Part shown: positions 15,817 to 23,536 of the stretch, one piece after another
How the letters are laid out: every line of letters begins with the position of its first letter
Numbering within the stretch: the first letter of the stretch is position 1
NCBI RefSeq assembly: GCF_000378965.1
Contig: NZ_KB900536.1
Location: 2,915,407-2,979,406, forward strand
Direction of reading: 5' to 3'
Source: Thioalkalivibrio thiocyanodenitrificans ARhD 1
Lineage (GTDB): Bacteria > Pseudomonadota > Gammaproteobacteria > Ectothiorhodospirales > Ectothiorhodospiraceae
Length of the DNA stretch: 64,000 nt
Notes under the pieces: model-generated
What the model was told of the DNA's origin: nothing
What the model saw: the letters and a program-made list of their open reading frames with translations, nothing else
Databases searched by the model: none
Translations under genes and position numbers: made by a program

Positions 15817-16433
15817 GGGGTCCGGCTCCTTGTGCTGTGGATGGATGGAGTGGTCTGTGGTTGCCCGTGTGCGGGGCACGGCCGTGGTCCGGCTGTGCCG
15901 CGCGGTGTGTCATCGTGGCGAAGCGCCCATGTGGGCCGCATGGCATCATCGATCAGCCCATGGGCTTCGAGCCAGGCCCGGGCATCCCCGGCATCCTTGT
16001 AGAACCAGTCACGGGCACTGCCCAGGCGGAAACTGTAGCCCCAGGCGTCCATGTCCTCCATGAGCCGTTCGCGGCCCACGCCGGGCAGTTCGTCCGCCAG
16101 CAGGATCTGCAGGAAGCACACGGCGCACTCCTCCAGATCGTCCCCGCCCGCGTCCGTGTCCAGGCAGGCACGGCGTTGCGGGTCCATGCACAGGTAGTGA
16201 CAGGCCTCGTGCAGGGCGGAGTGCAACGGGGTATCGGGACTGATGTGCAGCCGGCAGCCCTGCAGACCCGCTTCGGGCGCCCCCCAGTAGGAGCCCGGCA
16301 GCGCCGCGGTGACGGAATGCTCGCACAGTGTCATGCCATATCGCCCGATCAGCACGGCGAGCGCCTGCCTCAACGATGCGTTCAGGCGCAGGATCGGGGG
16401 TGGAAGGGCGGGACTGGCGGCGGAATCGGTCAA
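15813..16433 (-). CDS. Hypothetical protein with HExxH motif
   Basis: 206 residues, no signal peptide. Around residue 75 it has ALHEACHYLCMD, an HExxH zinc-protease-like motif, followed at about 110 by acidic and Cys-containing segments (DDLEECAVCFLQILLADELPG) that could add a third ligand. The C-terminal 30 residues are low-complexity Pro/Arg/Thr, probably not structured. It overlaps the metY start by 4 bp. I know similar proteins only as conserved hypotheticals, so metallopeptidase activity is inferred from the motif alone. Confidence 0.65.
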   Translation of the reverse strand: MTDSAASPALPPPILRLNASLRQALAVLIGRYGMTLCEHSVTAALPGSYWGAPEAGLQGCRLHISPDTPLHSALHEACHYLCMDPQRRACLDTDAGGDDLEECAVCFLQILLADELPGVGRERLMEDMDAWGYSFRLGSARDWFYKDAGDARAWLEAHGLIDDAMRPTWALRHDDTPRGTAGPRPCPAHGQPQTTPSIHSTRSRTP

Positions 16434-16566
16434 GAAAACCTCTTCGGGGTGACTATACGCGCGGGGCTCGGTATAGGTATCATAAGAATAATAATGGGTG
16501 GAAATTAAACAAAATCAATAAGTAGATCTCGGAAATCTGTATCTCATAACCGATCGGGAGGAAAAC

Positions 16567-16884
16567 ATGAAGCATCGTTTGGGCGTTCTTGCGTTGGGTG
16601 CCGCCGCCCTGTTCTCAGGGGGGGTCATGGCAGGTGATCCGGCGGCGGGTCAGTTGAAGGCGGATACCTGCCTGGGTTGTCACGGCATTCCGAGCTACAA
16701 AAACGTCTACCCCACGTACCATGTACCCAAGATCGGCGGGCAACATGCCGAGTATCTGGTCGACGCGCTGCGGGCCTATCAGGCAGGCCAGCGCCAGCAT
16801 CCCACCATGCGGGCCCAGTCGGCCGACATGAGCGAACAGGACATGCTGGACATCGCCGCGTTTTTTGCCAATGCGCCGCGTTGA
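16567..16884 (+). CDS. Periplasmic c-type cytochrome (class I)
   Basis: 105 residues with a cleavable signal peptide (MKHRLGVLALGAAALFSGGVMAG, predicted cut after VMA). A single haem-binding CLGCH motif lies near residue 37, and the axial Met is likely the one in HPTMRAQSADMS. The size and the AAFFANA ending match cytochrome c553/c4-domain proteins that carry electrons in the periplasm. A GGGAGG ribosome binding site lies at the correct distance. The next gene encodes a related cytochrome 28 bp downstream, so they form a two-gene operon arising by duplication. Confidence 0.92.
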   Translation: MKHRLGVLALGAAALFSGGVMAGDPAAGQLKADTCLGCHGIPSYKNVYPTYHVPKIGGQHAEYLVDALRAYQAGQRQHPTMRAQSADMSEQDMLDIAAFFANAPR

Positions 16885-16912
16885 GGCGGCCGACCAGATC
16901 GAGGATTAGAAA

Positions 16913-17248
16913 ATGAAGATCATGTTGACCCTGTTCTCCGCCGCCGCACTCGCGTTCGCTTCAAGCCACGCGCTGGCCGGGGACCCCCGTGCCGGGGAGT
17001 CCAAGGCCGAGGCCTGCATCGCCTGTCATGGCGCCGACGGCAACAGCCCCGCGCCCGCCTTTCCGCGCATCGGGGGCCAGTACGAGAGTTACCTGCTGCA
17101 TTCACTGCGAGGTTACAAGTCCGGCGATCGGCCGAATCCCATCATGGCCGATATCGTCAAGGATCTGTCGGACCGGGACCTGCGCGATCTGGCGGCCTAC
17201 TACGCCGCTCAGGACAGCGGCCTGTACGTGCCCCGGCGGGGCCAGTAA
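16913..17248 (+). CDS. Periplasmic c-type cytochrome (class I)
   Basis: 111 residues: signal peptide ending in SSHALAG, one CIACH haem motif near residue 35, and a probable axial Met in PNPIMADIVKDLS. YYAAQD near the end is typical of the cytochrome c4/c553 family. It is second in a tandem pair with the 16567 gene. Together they resemble the two halves of a dihaem c4 encoded separately, presumably donating electrons to a terminal oxidase or receiving them from sulfur oxidation. A strong hairpin follows. Confidence 0.92.
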   Translation: MKIMLTLFSAAALAFASSHALAGDPRAGESKAEACIACHGADGNSPAPAFPRIGGQYESYLLHSLRGYKSGDRPNPIMADIVKDLSDRDLRDLAAYYAAQDSGLYVPRRGQ

Positions 17249-17263
17249 GGCGTCTGTGTGTCT

Positions 17264-17290
17264 ACCGGGGGCCCATGCCCCCGGTATTTA
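17264..17290 (+). terminator. Rho-independent-like terminator after the cytochrome pair
   Basis: ACCGGGGGC and GCCCCCGGT pair around a CCAT loop and are followed by ATTTATCTTT. It lies 16 bp past the second cytochrome stop and may also serve the convergent ibaG gene. Confidence 0.75.
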
Positions 17291-17346
17291 TCTTTAGTCT
17301 TCAGAGGTCGCCCGGGCGCTGATGCCACAGCCCCCGGGCCGGCAGG

Positions 17347-17622
17347 CTATGCCCCGCCCTGGGCCTGCCACTGGGCGGGGGTGAAGGGCCGGATTGTGAG
17401 GGCGTGGACGGCGCCGCTGGCAATCTCCGCTGACACCGTGGCGTAGACCTGCTGCTCGGCCTTCATGCGGGCCTGCAGCCTGGCGCGGACGTTATCCGAG
17501 TCGAGTCCTTCGAACTCGTCGCTCACCACCGTGGCTTCGAATTTGCCGTCGCCGCCGGTCACCCGGACCTGGGCGCCGGGCATGTTCCTGCTGATCAGTT
17601 CCTGGACCTGTTCGGGACTCAT
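17347..17622 (-). CDS. ibaG: BolA/IbaG family protein
   Basis: 91 residues of the BolA-like fold, class II KH-like. The conserved VRVTGGDGKFEATVVSDEFEGLD and HALTIRPFTPAQW segments are present; the latter holds the C-terminal His used with a monothiol glutaredoxin to bind a [2Fe-2S] cluster. It resembles E. coli IbaG (YrbA) more than BolA by length and motif. Those proteins act in Fe-S trafficking and acid response. murA and the mla genes, frequent neighbours of ibaG, are not here. Confidence 0.88.
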   Translation of the reverse strand: MSPEQVQELISRNMPGAQVRVTGGDGKFEATVVSDEFEGLDSDNVRARLQARMKAEQQVYATVSAEIASGAVHALTIRPFTPAQWQAQGGA

Positions 17623-17685
17623 GGGCTGGCCTGTTCCGTGTGTTGCTCAATGGGGCGCCCATGATAACGATTGCGCCGGCATCCG

Positions 17686-18570
17686 TCAGCCGGCGTCGCC
17701 GATGCGGCGCCAGGGCGGGACGGGTTCCGGCTCCGGCGAGAGGCCCAGGTAGGCGCGAAACACCGGCCACTGACTTCCCATCACCTGGTCCAGATAGGCG
17801 GACATCAGATGGGTGCGGTCCACGCCCTCGACCCAGCCGTAGATGGACTGGCGCAACTCCGCCAACGTGTTCACGTTCACGTGAAGGTCATGCACCACGC
17901 GGCGGTACTCTTCCAGGGTGGGATGGACGTCCAGCGTGTCGAACACGGCCTTCAATGCATCCAGCATGGGGCGGGCATTGTCGGCGAGGCCCAGCATCCC
18001 GGGCGTGACTGCCTGGTCACAAGGCTCGTGTCTGCCCAGCCACAGGCTGAAGGCCATGAGCTTGAGCGTATGGTAGATCGGTTCATCCGAGATCAGGACC
18101 ACCAGCAGGTTGCGCCGGTGCCCCTTGAGCGCCAGTTCCCCGTAACGCCAGACACCGTCACGAATGAATTCGGCCAGGCGGATGTGGATCTGAAAGCGCG
18201 CCTGGTGCAACTGGTCCAGGATCAGGAACGTGGGTTCCCCTTCGCTCAGGGCACAGGCCTCCGCCATGATACGGTCCAGCGCGTCGGCCGGCGGCTCTCC
18301 GGGCGCCTTGTCGGTTTCCTCCACAGGCTCGATGCGCACGGGCGGCGGAGGCGGCGGGTCGGTGAATTCATGGTACAGCACGTGCTCGTGACCCAGGGCA
18401 TGCCCCAGCGCGTAGGCAAAAGCGGTGCGGCGACGGTCACCGCTGTCGCCCTCCAGGTTGAGGCAGCGCAGATGCTCCACCGGGGCGGAGAGCAGGCACT
18501 GGAGCGGGTAGCCGAAATCCTCGTCCGAGACGAAGCCGTGTTCCGCAAGCCTTTGTTTCAGTGATGACAT
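17686..18570 (-). CDS. AAA-like protein lacking a canonical Walker A
   Basis: 294 residues, no signal peptide. A Walker-B-like strand FLILDQLHQARF lies near 120, followed by helices and a sensor-like NLLVVLISDEP near 145-155, in the order expected of an AAA+/STAND ATPase. The segment where a P-loop should be (LEGDSGDRRRTAFAYALG, near 40) has no GKT/S. A proline-rich linker (PPPPPP) near 73 separates the two parts. The C-terminal half is helical. I do not recognise a named family; a nucleotide-independent relative of AAA proteins, perhaps a scaffold, is an inference. Confidence 0.6.
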   Translation of the reverse strand: MSSLKQRLAEHGFVSDEDFGYPLQCLLSAPVEHLRCLNLEGDSGDRRRTAFAYALGHALGHEHVLYHEFTDPPPPPPVRIEPVEETDKAPGEPPADALDRIMAEACALSEGEPTFLILDQLHQARFQIHIRLAEFIRDGVWRYGELALKGHRRNLLVVLISDEPIYHTLKLMAFSLWLGRHEPCDQAVTPGMLGLADNARPMLDALKAVFDTLDVHPTLEEYRRVVHDLHVNVNTLAELRQSIYGWVEGVDRTHLMSAYLDQVMGSQWPVFRAYLGLSPEPEPVPPWRRIGDAG

Positions 18571-18714
18571 TTTGTGAAATCCGCTGGCCCTGTCATGATT
18601 ATTGGCAGGCGCGGGGAGATCGGCAAGCGCGATGCCGTCCTGTCCCGACGGACGGTCCCCGGCGACGGCGGAGCGTGACCATTCAACCAGTCAAACCCCG
18701 AAGGAGGTGCCCGG

Positions 18715-19467
18715 ATGCACTTCAGGCAACTGTTCGAACCCGAATCGTCCACCTATACCTATCTCCTGGCCTGCCCGGAGAGCGGCGAATGCGCGCTGGT
18801 GGATCCCGTGGTCGAGACCGTGGAGCGTGATCTTTCCGTGGTGCAGGAAATGGGTCTGACGCTCACATGCGCGCTGGAGACCCATATCCATGCGGACCAC
18901 ATCACTGGTGCGCTCAAGCTCAAGGCCCTGAGCGGATGCCGGATCGCCGGCCCCGCCATGGACGAACTGCCCTGCCGCGATATCGGCGTGCGCGAAGGCG
19001 AGCCGTTTCGCATCGGCACCATCACGCTGAATCCGCTGTTCACCCCAGGCCATACGGATACCCACCACGCCTTCCTGCTGGAGCACCGCGGACTCAACCT
19101 GCTGTTCTCGGGGGACGCCCTGCTTATCGAGGCCTGCGGGCGCACGGATTTTCAGTCCGGAGATGCCCGGACCCTGTACCGGTCCATCCACGATAAGTTC
19201 TTCTCCTTGCCCGATGAGACCCTGGTCTATCCGGCCCACGATTACGAGTCGCGTCAGATCACCACCATCGGGCAGGAGAAGATGCGCAATCCCCGCCTGG
19301 GGGGTGGCAAGACCCTGGAGGAGTTCGTGCAGATCATGGAGGAGATGGACCTGCCCTATCCGCGCAAGATCGATTTTTCCCTGCCGGGCAACGAATTGTG
19401 CGGAGAGTGTCCGGACAATGTGCCGGAGGAGATGAGGCGTCTGTGCGACGTGACCAGACAAGGTTAA
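18715..19467 (+). CDS. Persulfide dioxygenase (ETHE1-like, metallo-beta-lactamase fold)
   Basis: Oxidises glutathione persulfide to sulfite and GSH with Fe(II) and O2. 250 residues. Metal ligands are visible in THIHADH near 60, PGHTDTHH near 112, GDALLIEACGRTDF near 130 and YPAHDYESR near 172; this combination is the ETHE1 signature rather than glyoxalase II. An AAGGAGG ribosome binding site is followed 8 bp later by the ATG. It is cytoplasmic (no signal). In sulfur oxidisers the enzyme removes persulfides made by sulfide:quinone reductase; no SQR or rhodanese is adjacent. Family call strong, substrate by family. Confidence 0.9.
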   Translation: MHFRQLFEPESSTYTYLLACPESGECALVDPVVETVERDLSVVQEMGLTLTCALETHIHADHITGALKLKALSGCRIAGPAMDELPCRDIGVREGEPFRIGTITLNPLFTPGHTDTHHAFLLEHRGLNLLFSGDALLIEACGRTDFQSGDARTLYRSIHDKFFSLPDETLVYPAHDYESRQITTIGQEKMRNPRLGGGKTLEEFVQIMEEMDLPYPRKIDFSLPGNELCGECPDNVPEEMRRLCDVTRQG

Positions 19468-19471
19468 GGGC

Positions 19472-19598
19472 AGTGGCAAGTCTCAAGTGGCAAGTGGCAA
19501 GGAACACCACTGCCCCTCCGGCCCCCGCCCTGACGGAGAGCAGGAAAGTCCCTTGATCTTCCTTGCCACTTGCCACTTGCCACTTGAGACTTGCTACT
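19472..19598. repeat. Inverted pair of 7-bp tandem repeat tracts
   Basis: Left tract 19472-19503 is built from AGTGGCA units. Right tract 19559-19598 is the reverse complement (TGCCACT units) with one unit more; both carry the same variant CTCAAG/CTTGAG insert. They enclose about 55 bp containing a GC-rich hairpin. A copy of the same tract occurs at 32324-32354. Confidence 0.85.
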
Positions 19599-19650
19599 GG
19601 CCCGTTGGTGAGGCGACGGGCCATTCGGCCCGTCGCCTCACCAACGGGCC
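19599..19650. terminator. 24-bp perfect hairpin between convergent genes
   Basis: Arms 19599-19622 and 19627-19650 are fully complementary over 24 bp with a four-base ATTC loop. There is no T-run on either side. The right arm contains the stop codon and the last few codons of the minus-strand gene 19638-20126. It probably acts as a bidirectional terminator or mRNA 3'-end protector. Confidence 0.75.
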
Positions 19651-20126
19651 TTGTCCCACATCTCCGGATTCGCCCAATGGCGCGGGTTGAGCCAGTCGGG
19701 CGTCTTCTTGTAATCCTTCAGATTGAAGCGAAACAGATGGCTGGTGCCTGCCGGGCCGGCATAGCTGCGAACGCGCTCCAGACCGAGTGCCACGAGGTCC
19801 TGTTCGGTCCAGTCGCCGGCTTCTCCCCGGGGAAGCAGCACGTAGAGGCTCTCGCTGTAGAGATCGCGCAGAGAGGCAATCAGGTGCGTGGCGTCCTCAC
19901 GGGACAGCCGGCCCAGGGCGTCCGGTACCAGCACCAGTTCATGGCGCGTCAGCCCCGACATGCCGTCGCCGACCGTGTCCGTGGGCAGCCGTGTGAGCGG
20001 TGTCCGCGGCAGCCGGGCCTGTATCTCGTCGGCGAGGTCGTTGCCGTCGGTGCAGATCACCATCACGGAATCTGGCGCCGAGGTCTCGGCCAGCCTTGTC
20101 AATTCCTGTCTGATACGCAAGTCCAT
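19638..20126 (-). CDS. Conserved protein of unknown function (DUF6231-like)
   Basis: 162 residues, cytoplasmic. An alpha/beta start (VMVICTDGNDLADEI near 22) is followed by LTRHELVLVPDALGRLSRED and LYVLLPRG, giving a Rossmann-like alternation reminiscent of a degraded methyltransferase fold. A C-terminal FNLKDYKKTPDWLNPRHWANPEMW segment is aromatic. I believe it belongs to the gammaproteobacterial DUF6231 group, but this is from memory. Its 3' end lies within a 24-bp hairpin. It is divergent from the YdcF gene downstream on the plus strand. Confidence 0.6.
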   Translation of the reverse strand: MDLRIRQELTRLAETSAPDSVMVICTDGNDLADEIQARLPRTPLTRLPTDTVGDGMSGLTRHELVLVPDALGRLSREDATHLIASLRDLYSESLYVLLPRGEAGDWTEQDLVALGLERVRSYAGPAGTSHLFRFNLKDYKKTPDWLNPRHWANPEMWDKARW

Positions 20127-20215
20127 GGCATGCCCCGGGTGGTCGATGGAGGGGACCGTGCGTCGCTATACTGCGTGCCGGGCGATTGGATCCCGACCAG
20201 TATACAGGAGGCCTT

Positions 20216-20956
20216 GTGCCGACGATCCTGGAGCTGCTGATCATGCCGCCGGCCAGCGGGTTCATCCTGATGCTGCTGGGTTTGGTGCTGTGGCGTCTGC
20301 CCCTCGGCCGGATGCTCGCCTTCGCGGGTGCTGCCTGGCTGTATGTGGCGGCGACGCCCGTCTTCGCCGGTTGGCTGCTCGGCGGGCTCGAGCGCCCCTA
20401 CCGGATCGACCCGCCGGTTCCTGCCGGGGCGCAGGCCATCGTGGTCCTGGCCGGCGGCCGCTACGCCCATGCCCCGGAGTACGGCGGCGGGACCGTCAAC
20501 GCCGCCTCGCTGGAGCGCCTGCGTTACGGCGCGCGTCTGCATCGCCGGACCGGCCTGCCGCTGCTGGTCAGCGGCGGCCGGGTGGGCGGCGGGGAGCCGG
20601 AGAGTGAGGCACGATTGATGGCCGGTGTGCTGGAGGATGAGCTGGGTGTCAGCGTGCGCTGGCATGAGGAACAGGGCCGGAACACCATGGAGAACGCCCT
20701 GTTCAGTGCGCGCATGCTGCGCCCGGAGGGCATCGATCATGTGTTGCTGGTTTCCCATGCCCTGCACATGCCCCGGGCGGCCTGGAGCTTCCGTCGCGCG
20801 GGCCTCACGGTCACCCCGTTCCCCACGCGCCGCGTCAGCGGCGACCCCGTCCGGATGAGGTTCACGGACTTCCTGCCGCAGCCGTCGGCATTGTGGTATA
20901 CCGGGCAGGCGCTCCATGAATATCTGGGGCTGGCGTGGTATCGGTTGCGCCATTGA
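20216..20956 (+). CDS. YdcF/ElyC family membrane protein (DUF218)
   Basis: 246 residues from GTG at 20216, chosen because CAGGAGG lies five bases before it. Two N-terminal membrane helices (about 12-60) precede the DUF218 domain, with its characteristic AIVVLAGGRY, LLVSGG near 125, E.....NT.EN.. (EQGRNTMENA near 158) and VLLVSHALHMPRA. ElyC and SanA of E. coli belong here and affect envelope/peptidoglycan integrity; the catalytic activity is unsettled. The next gene starts 52 bp later on the same strand. Confidence 0.85.
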   Translation: MPTILELLIMPPASGFILMLLGLVLWRLPLGRMLAFAGAAWLYVAATPVFAGWLLGGLERPYRIDPPVPAGAQAIVVLAGGRYAHAPEYGGGTVNAASLERLRYGARLHRRTGLPLLVSGGRVGGGEPESEARLMAGVLEDELGVSVRWHEEQGRNTMENALFSARMLRPEGIDHVLLVSHALHMPRAAWSFRRAGLTVTPFPTRRVSGDPVRMRFTDFLPQPSALWYTGQALHEYLGLAWYRLRH

Positions 20957-21008
20957 CGTATCCCGCCAGGGGGTAGTGACTCAAACAAGGGACGCATGGG
21001 GCAGGGGC

Positions 21009-22595
21009 ATGGACAAACACGCGTTGGGAATGATCGAGATCATCGGGGCTGTCGATGGCCGTGAAGGGATTGCCGGGGAGGACATTCGCGCCGCCCTGTC
21101 GGCCGGCCCGCTTGATCTGGTGCACGGGGAACGGTTCACGGGCCGGCCGGTTACCCGGATCTTCGCCACGGCATCGACAGTGGTCAAGCTGCGCACCGAG
21201 GTGAAGTTCTCACCCAGGGACATGCGGCGATGGGTGGATCGGACCCTGACGCGGGAAAGGGAACTCGACGCCCATCATCCCTGCAAGACATGGTTTCTGC
21301 TTGAGACCGATGGCGTGCTCGTAGCGGGCAATGCCGCGCCCAGGCTGGAGCCGCTGCACAGGGCCCTCGAGGATCTGGACGGACAACGGGTCATTGGGCA
21401 TCTGGATGCGGTGTGGGATCTGTATCTGCGGGTGGCCGAGCGCACGGCGTTGAGGCTGGACGAGGGGTTGTCCAACTTCGGCCTCGACGGGGACGGAAGG
21501 CTCTACTACCTGGACGACGATACCTACCGCTGGGACCGTTTCATCTCCCTGACGCAGTTGATCGGGGTGCTGTTTCGCCAGTACCCCCGGCTGATGGATC
21601 CCGTGATCGACGATCTGGGCAAGGCCCTGGCGGCACGCGTGATGAGCCATTTCGGGGATGAGCACTGGTTGCGGGTCATCGCCGAGGAGATGCGCGGACT
21701 GTTCTTTGCAAACAATGCGCAGCGTCGCAGGGCAGAGGGGTTTGTCGGTGCCCTGGATCAGGCCTACCGCGAGGCGGCGGGTATTGGCCAGGCCCATGAC
21801 CCGGGCGTGGACCGGTTGCCGCCTCCGCCTGCCGATGCCGCGTCCCTGGACGGGGACGGTGAACCCTGGGCGGTTCTGGCCGATGTTCATTCCAATCTGC
21901 CGGCCCTCGAGTGCGTGCTTGGTGAGTTGAAGAGGCTGGGCCTGCGCAGGGGAGTCGTGCTGGGAGACATCGTCGGCTACGGTCCGCATCCCGAGGCCTG
22001 CATCGAGCAGTTGGCGGCGAGCGGGTTTCACGTCGTGATGGGCAACCACGATCACGCCGTGGCCTCCGGCGTGACCGGACGGGGTTTCTCCGCAAATGCC
22101 CGTTGGGCCATCGACTGGACGAGACGGCGTCTGCCGGAGCGTCACCGCGCCTGGCTGGCGCGCCTTCCCCTGTACCTGCGTGGTGATCGTTGGCTGGCGG
22201 TGCATGGGGCACCGCGGGACAAGTCATTCTTCAACGGTTATGTCTATCGGCAGACCTACGAGGAGAACCTGGCGGTATTGGCGGAGCGACAACTGTCGGC
22301 GTGTTTTCACGGGCATACACACATGCGCGGCGTGTACTACGCGCGGGGCAATGTGCGGGGTCAGGCAGAGGCGCACACGCTTGATCTTTCCAGGTACGAC
22401 GGCGTTCTGGTCTGTCCCGGTTCCGTCGGTCAGCCCAGGAGCGGTGTCCCGGGGGCGGAGTTCGCGGTCTGGGCACCGAAGACACGCAGGCTCGAGTTGA
22501 TGCGCCTGGGCTACGATCCCGATCCTGTGTTGCGGGACATGGAGGCCGGGGGGTTCCCGGGCGCGTTGTCGGAGAGACTGCTGCGCGGCCGGTGA
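21009..22595 (+). CDS. Kinase-like domain fused to a metallophosphoesterase
   Basis: 528 residues from ATG 21009. The C-terminal part (about 285-528) is a calcineurin-like phosphoesterase of the YfcE/MJ0936 type: LADVHSNLPALE, GDIVGYGPHPEA, MGNHDHAV, VHGAPRD and FHGHTHMRG supply the metal ligands in order. The N-terminal part (1-260) looks like an aminoglycoside-phosphotransferase/lipopolysaccharide-kinase relative, with VVKLRTEV as a possible ATP-lysine strand, RLDEGLSNFGLD as a catalytic loop (Asp...Asn) and YLDDD as the metal-binding Asp. A phosphoryl-transfer domain and a phosphate-removing domain on one chain suggest opposing control of one substrate. The fusion is visible; the function is inferred. 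Confidence 0.75.
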   Translation: MDKHALGMIEIIGAVDGREGIAGEDIRAALSAGPLDLVHGERFTGRPVTRIFATASTVVKLRTEVKFSPRDMRRWVDRTLTRERELDAHHPCKTWFLLETDGVLVAGNAAPRLEPLHRALEDLDGQRVIGHLDAVWDLYLRVAERTALRLDEGLSNFGLDGDGRLYYLDDDTYRWDRFISLTQLIGVLFRQYPRLMDPVIDDLGKALAARVMSHFGDEHWLRVIAEEMRGLFFANNAQRRRAEGFVGALDQAYREAAGIGQAHDPGVDRLPPPPADAASLDGDGEPWAVLADVHSNLPALECVLGELKRLGLRRGVVLGDIVGYGPHPEACIEQLAASGFHVVMGNHDHAVASGVTGRGFSANARWAIDWTRRRLPERHRAWLARLPLYLRGDRWLAVHGAPRDKSFFNGYVYRQTYEENLAVLAERQLSACFHGHTHMRGVYYARGNVRGQAEAHTLDLSRYDGVLVCPGSVGQPRSGVPGAEFAVWAPKTRRLELMRLGYDPDPVLRDMEAGGFPGALSERLLRGR

Positions 22596-22606
22596 TGCGG
22601 TAAATA

Positions 22607-22641
22607 GCCGCCCCCGGGGCCGTTGCGGCCCCGGGGGCGGC
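22607..22641. terminator. 16-bp GC hairpin between convergent genes
   Basis: GCCGCCCCCGGGGCCG (22607-22622) pairs perfectly with its complement at 22626-22641 across a TTG loop. It lies between the fusion gene stop and the convergent Roadblock gene stop, so it likely terminates both. No T-run. Confidence 0.7.
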
Positions 22642-22652
22642 GGGCGCCGATC

Positions 22653-23063
22653 TCAGGGGCAGAGGGCGGCGACCTTGGGAAGGGCGCCGCGCACGGCGCT
22701 CCACCCCATGCCCAGGTTGGCCTTGCGGCCGGTGATGAGCACCATCAGCGCGCTGGGCTTCTCAGGGACGATGGACATGAAGTGGTAGGTCTTCTCCGTT
22801 GCCATCTGAACCTCCTGGATCAGGCGGCGAGGCTCCGGCTCGCCGCGCTGGTCCGCGAGCAGGGATTCCACGCTCGAGATGGTCTTGCCGCGGAACATGT
22901 CCACCGCGGCTGCGGCTACCGCGTCCAGATAACTCTGGGTGAAGTAGGGGACATTGTGCGCGACGCTCAGCAGCAGACCGGAATCCAGGTCGACCACGGC
23001 GGCGCCAAGCGCATCCGGAACATCCTTCACCATTTCATTGCACAGATCGTTTAGGCTTGCCAT
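22653..23063 (-). CDS. Roadblock/LC7 domain protein
   Basis: 136 residues of a single Roadblock/LC7 fold: helix LNDLCNEMVKDVP, strands GAAVVDLDSGLLLS and KTYHFMSIVPEKPSALMVLIT, then a C-terminal helix. Proteins of this fold dimerise and regulate small GTPases such as MglA (the partner MglB) or act in GTPase conservons. It is the last gene of a four-gene unit with a second Roadblock protein, a small GTPase and an unknown protein, all on the minus strand. Confidence 0.88.
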   Translation of the reverse strand: MASLNDLCNEMVKDVPDALGAAVVDLDSGLLLSVAHNVPYFTQSYLDAVAAAAVDMFRGKTISSVESLLADQRGEPEPRRLIQEVQMATEKTYHFMSIVPEKPSALMVLITGRKANLGMGWSAVRGALPKVAALCP

Positions 23064-23103
23064 TGACGTTACTCTCCTTCGGTTGGTGGGACCAGGTCCC
23101 CTG

Positions 23104-23514
23104 TTATTTTGGGTGGGTGCGTTGAGGGATGGCCTTGCCGATGGACTCGGCCGCGTTGCGGCTTGCGCTGAGGAGCATCCCGAGGTTGGCTTCGTTGCCG
23201 CTGAAGGTGCTCAGCGTCAGTTTGGCGGTAATCCTGAGCGTGACGACGTAGCCGTCGCTGTTTTCCACGATGACAAATCTGCATTTTCGCTGCTGGGCTT
23301 CACGCGCGATTGTCTCGCCCAGGGCGAGCAGCGAGCTGGTCATGGCGGCAATGCGGTCGCTGGGCAGATCGCGATGGGTGACGCTGAGCACCGCATGACC
23401 GTCAATGGTGGCCAGCACCGCGCCATAGGCCCCCTGCGTGCGTTCCATCACCCGCGCGAGCGTTTCCTCGCAGACTCGTCGGAAATCGTCGGGCAGCGTC
23501 AGCGTTTCGGGCAT
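23104..23514 (-). CDS. Roadblock/LC7-like domain protein
   Basis: 136 residues from ATG 23514, 22 bp after the GTPase gene. DFRRVCEETLARV, YGAVLATIDGHAVLSVTHRD and RFVIVENSDGYVVTLRI make up the Roadblock alpha/beta layout. EANLGMLLSASRNA near the C terminus parallels KANLGMGWSAVRGA in the neighbouring Roadblock protein, so the two are diverged paralogues and may form a heterodimer. Probable regulator or GAP of the upstream GTPase. Confidence 0.82.
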   Translation of the reverse strand: MPETLTLPDDFRRVCEETLARVMERTQGAYGAVLATIDGHAVLSVTHRDLPSDRIAAMTSSLLALGETIAREAQQRKCRFVIVENSDGYVVTLRITAKLTLSTFSGNEANLGMLLSASRNAAESIGKAIPQRTHPK

Positions 23515-23536
23515 GGAGATCCTCTGCGGGTCATGA

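Noticed and set aside
14323-16002. 559-codon plus-strand frame over the metY region
   Set aside because: High GC content keeps antisense frames open. The minus-strand product is a clear PLP enzyme with ribosome binding site and coupled start.
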